Assembly (NCBI GenBank): GCA_021779095.1
Contig: JAJYBI010000009.1
Span: forward strand, 1 to 64,000
Source of the DNA: Deltaproteobacteria bacterium
GTDB lineage: Bacteria > Desulfobacterota > Desulfuromonadia > Geobacterales > JAJYBI01
Length of the DNA stretch: 64,000 bases
Reading direction: 5' to 3'
The position numbers and the translations under genes are program-made. Shown here one piece after another: positions 61,868 to 64,000 of the stretch; the first letter of the stretch is position 1; each line of letters starts with the position of its first letter. Under the pieces are notes generated by a model. It was not told the DNA's origin. It saw only the letters and a program-made list of their open reading frames with translations, and did not search any database.

Positions 61868-64000
61868 CTAACGTTGCAGGAGCTTTTTGATCCGGGCGAC
61901 CGCCTCCATGGCATCCTTCGCGTACAGGTCGGCGCCGATCTCCGCGGCGTATTCGGGGGTCACCACCGCCCCCCCCACCATGGTGAAGCTTTTCACCCCC
62001 GCCGCTTTCAGGCGTGCGATGACGTTTTCCATCTCGCTCATGGTGGTGGTCATGAGGGCGGACAGCCCCACCGCATCGACCTGCCGCGCCAGCGCCTCGG
62101 CCACGATCCGGTCGGCGGCGACGTTCTTCCCCAGGTCGATCACCTCGAACCCGTGGTTCTCCAGGAGGGTACAGACGATGTTCTTGCCGATGTCGTGGAT
62201 GTCCCCCTCCACCGTGGCCATGAGGATTTTGCCGGCCGAGCCCAGCTCCGCCCCCTGCATCTCTGCCTTGAGGCGGGTAAAGGCGGTCTGCATGGTGTCC
62301 GCCGACTGGATCACCTGGGGGAGGAAGTAGATGTTCTTCTCGAACCGGCGCCCCACCTCCTCCAGGCCGGGGAGGAGCCCGTCGTTGCTCACCGTAAGCG
62401 GGGTCATCCCGGCGGCGAGCGCCTCCTCCACCAGGGCGACCACGTTCTCCCTGTCGCCGTCGATGACGGCGCGGGAAAGGCGCGCCTCGATGGTCTGCGG
62501 CTGGTCGCCGGCCGGTACGGCGGACGCCTCCACCGCCCCCTTGTAGACATCGATGTAGGCGGCGGCGTTGGCGTCGCGGTTTAAAAGCACCATGGCGGAC
62601 CGGAAGGCGTCCATCATCGGCTGTTCCTTGGGATTGACGATCGCCGCGTCCAGCCCCGCCTCCATCGCCATGGCGAAGAAGGTGGAGGAGATGACCGGCC
62701 GGCGCGGCAGGCCGAAGGAGATGTTGCTCACCCCGAGGACCGTGTTGAGCGACAGCCTCTCCTTCACCAGCCGGACCGCCCGCAGGGTCTCCATGGCCCG
62801 CTTCTGCTCGGCGCTCACCGTGAGGGTCAGGCAGTCGATCACCAGGTTCTCCCGGGCGATCCCCATCTCGTCGGCGGCCTGGGCGATCCGCCCGGCAACG
62901 GCGCACCGCTCCTCGCCGGTGGCGGGGATGCCGGTCTCGTCCAGCGTGAGCCCGATGACGGCGGCGCCGTATTTTCGCACCAGCGGCAGTACCCGGGCCA
63001 GGCTCTTCGCCTCACCGTTCACGGAGTTCACCAGCACCTTGCCGTCCGCCGCCTTCAGCCCCCGCTCCAGCGCCGCGGGGCTGGAGGAATCCAGCACGAG
63101 CGGTGCCGATACCGCCCCGGTAACGCAGAACACCGCCCGCTCCAGGGCGGCGGGTTCGTCGATGCCCGGGGTCCCCACGTTCACGTCCAGGAGCGTCGCC
63201 CCGGCGGCCACCTGCTCCAGCGCCTCGCGCCGGATGTAGGAGACCTTCTCCTCCCGCAGTTCGGCGGCGAACCCCTTCTTGCCGGTGGGGTTGATCCGCT
63301 CGCCGATGATCGCCACAGGCGCGCCCGCCCCCAGGGCGACGAAGCCGCTCCGGCTGGAGAGGAAGGTCGTTCCCGGCGCCGGACCGCACGCGCGGAACGA
63401 CTGGTCGCGCCCCTCCAGCGCCTCCCGCATGGCCCGGATATGGGCCGGGGTCGTGCCGCAGCAGCCGCCGATGATCCTGACCCCGAGTGCCAGGAGCCGG
63501 TCGTGGTAGGCGGTCATCTCGTCGGGGGTGCCGGGGAAGACGGTCCTGCCGTCTTTGAGCACCGGAAGCCCCGCGTTCGCCTGGGAGATGAGCGGCAGTC
63601 TCGTCACGCGGCGCATGGCGGCGAGGATGTCGTGGATGCCCTCCACCCCCAGGCCGCAGTTGGAGCCGACGATGTCGGCGCCGGCCGCCTCCAGGGTGAT
63701 GGCCGCCGCCTCGGGCGGGGTGCCGAGCACGCTCCGGCCGTTGTCGTCGAAGGTGAGCATGGCGATGACCGGGATCTCCGCCGACAGCTCGCGGATGGCG
63801 ATGATCGCCGCGCGGATCTCCTTGATGTCGAGGAAGGTCTCCAGGGTGATCAGGTCCGCCCCCGCCTCGATGAGCGGTCGCGCCTGCTCCCGGAACTGGT
63901 CCGCCATCCAGTCGAAGGAGACGTCCCCCACCGGCTCCACGAACCGTCCCGTGGGCCCCATGGAAGCGGCCACGTAGGCGCGGTCCTCCGCCACCTCCCG
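61868..64000 (-). CDS. metH: methionine synthase-like (MetH) protein, 5' part outside window
   Basis: The open frame reaches the window edge; the visible part starts within the homocysteine-methyltransferase domain (RAYVAASMGPTGRFVEPVGD), whose zinc Cys residues appear in GSNCGLG and IGGCCGTTP. Next is the pterin-binding domain (AIIGERINPTGKKGFAAEL), then a B12 cap, and the cobalamin-binding domain with the axial-ligand motif GDIHDIGKNIV. The protein ends directly after this domain (ARIKKLLQR), so the SAM-dependent reactivation domain of enteric MetH is absent, as is usual in Geobacter and many anaerobes. It would make methionine from homocysteine and methyl-tetrahydrofolate using cobalamin. 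A separate reactivation protein should exist. Confidence 0.92.
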   Translation of the reverse strand, partial: REVAEDRAYVAASMGPTGRFVEPVGDVSFDWMADQFREQARPLIEAGADLITLETFLDIKEIRAAIIAIRELSAEIPVIAMLTFDDNGRSVLGTPPEAAAITLEAAGADIVGSNCGLGVEGIHDILAAMRRVTRLPLISQANAGLPVLKDGRTVFPGTPDEMTAYHDRLLALGVRIIGGCCGTTPAHIRAMREALEGRDQSFRACGPAPGTTFLSSRSGFVALGAGAPVAIIGERINPTGKKGFAAELREEKVSYIRREALEQVAAGATLLDVNVGTPGIDEPAALERAVFCVTGAVSAPLVLDSSSPAALERGLKAADGKVLVNSVNGEAKSLARVLPLVRKYGAAVIGLTLDETGIPATGEERCAVAGRIAQAADEMGIARENLVIDCLTLTVSAEQKRAMETLRAVRLVKERLSLNTVLGVSNISFGLPRRPVISSTFFAMAMEAGLDAAIVNPKEQPMMDAFRSAMVLLNRDANAAAYIDVYKGAVEASAVPAGDQPQTIEARLSRAVIDGDRENVVALVEEALAAGMTPLTVSNDGLLPGLEEVGRRFEKNIYFLPQVIQSADTMQTAFTRLKAEMQGAELGSAGKILMATVEGDIHDIGKNIVCTLLENHGFEVIDLGKNVAADRIVAEALARQVDAVGLSALMTTTMSEMENVIARLKAAGVKSFTMVGGAVVTPEYAAEIGADLYAKDAMEAVARIKKLLQR

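Overview
The window reads as chromosomal DNA of a high-GC anaerobic member of Desulfuromonadota, most likely Geobacterales (Geobacter and relatives). The evidence is three giant multiheme c-type cytochromes that mix CX2CH with the CX4CH/CX3CH haem-motif spacings typical of Geobacter, a four-gene cassette matching the Geobacter-type radical SAM/SPASM/PqqD system (GeoRSP), a sigma-54 regulator paired with a sensor kinase that carries its own c-haem motif, and a methionine synthase lacking the reactivation domain. Apart from four genes near the left end, every gene lies on the minus strand, so operons run from high to low coordinates. I found no tRNA, rRNA, IS element, phage gene or CRISPR array.

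Layout, left to right. 1-5398: a receiver-like gene fragment, a DUF362 ferredoxin-like protein, a cysteine-desulfurase-family enzyme, and a plus-strand trio (PhnD-like lipoprotein, TPR protein, YedE-type transporter) that may serve selenium or sulfur uptake. 5566-8159: the GeoRSP cassette with a cupin. 8231-15118: a probable operon of a beta-helix NosD-like protein, a carboxypeptidase-regulatory-like protein, a small periplasmic binding protein, a ResB-like protein and a permease fused to a GATase-like domain. 15338-16253: a secreted carrier-like protein followed by a 19-residue peptide gene and a terminator. 16470-17990: a Tat-exported sulfatase-superfamily lipoprotein. 18189-25783: a tightly coupled seven-gene cluster (two methyltransferases, two B12-binding radical SAM enzymes, two sulfotransferases, one amidinotransferase-superfamily hydrolase) that looks like an undescribed biosynthetic pathway for a sulfated, methylated compound. 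26296-27872: the CbiO and CbiQ parts of a cobalt ECF transporter.

28035-41603: a glycosylation island holding four TMTC-like (DUF1736 plus TPR) membrane proteins, another GT-C-like TPR membrane protein, an ArnT/PMT-type GT39 and two dolichol-phosphate-mannose-synthase-like GT2 enzymes. Together they could make polyprenyl-phosphate sugars and transfer them to exported proteins. 41724-55572: one long operon driven by a good sigma-54 promoter at 55656-55671. It encodes an NHL/Ig-like/dockerin-like secreted protein, a tetrahaem cytochrome, three giant cytochromes with about 27, 23 and 22 haem motifs, and finally a second copy of the 19-residue peptide gene followed by a terminator. 55844-58749: the NtrC-type regulator and c-haem sensor kinase that probably control it. 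58822-64000: a pseudopilin-like protein, a split transketolase, a small conserved protein and the 3' part of a methionine synthase.

Most interesting are the two 19-residue genes (18 of 19 residues identical, with 12 synonymous codon differences), whose YxxPxI motif resembles the leader motif read by PqqD-like recognition domains. They suggest an unrecognised micro-peptide system that may be connected to the GeoRSP cassette and to the cytochromes.
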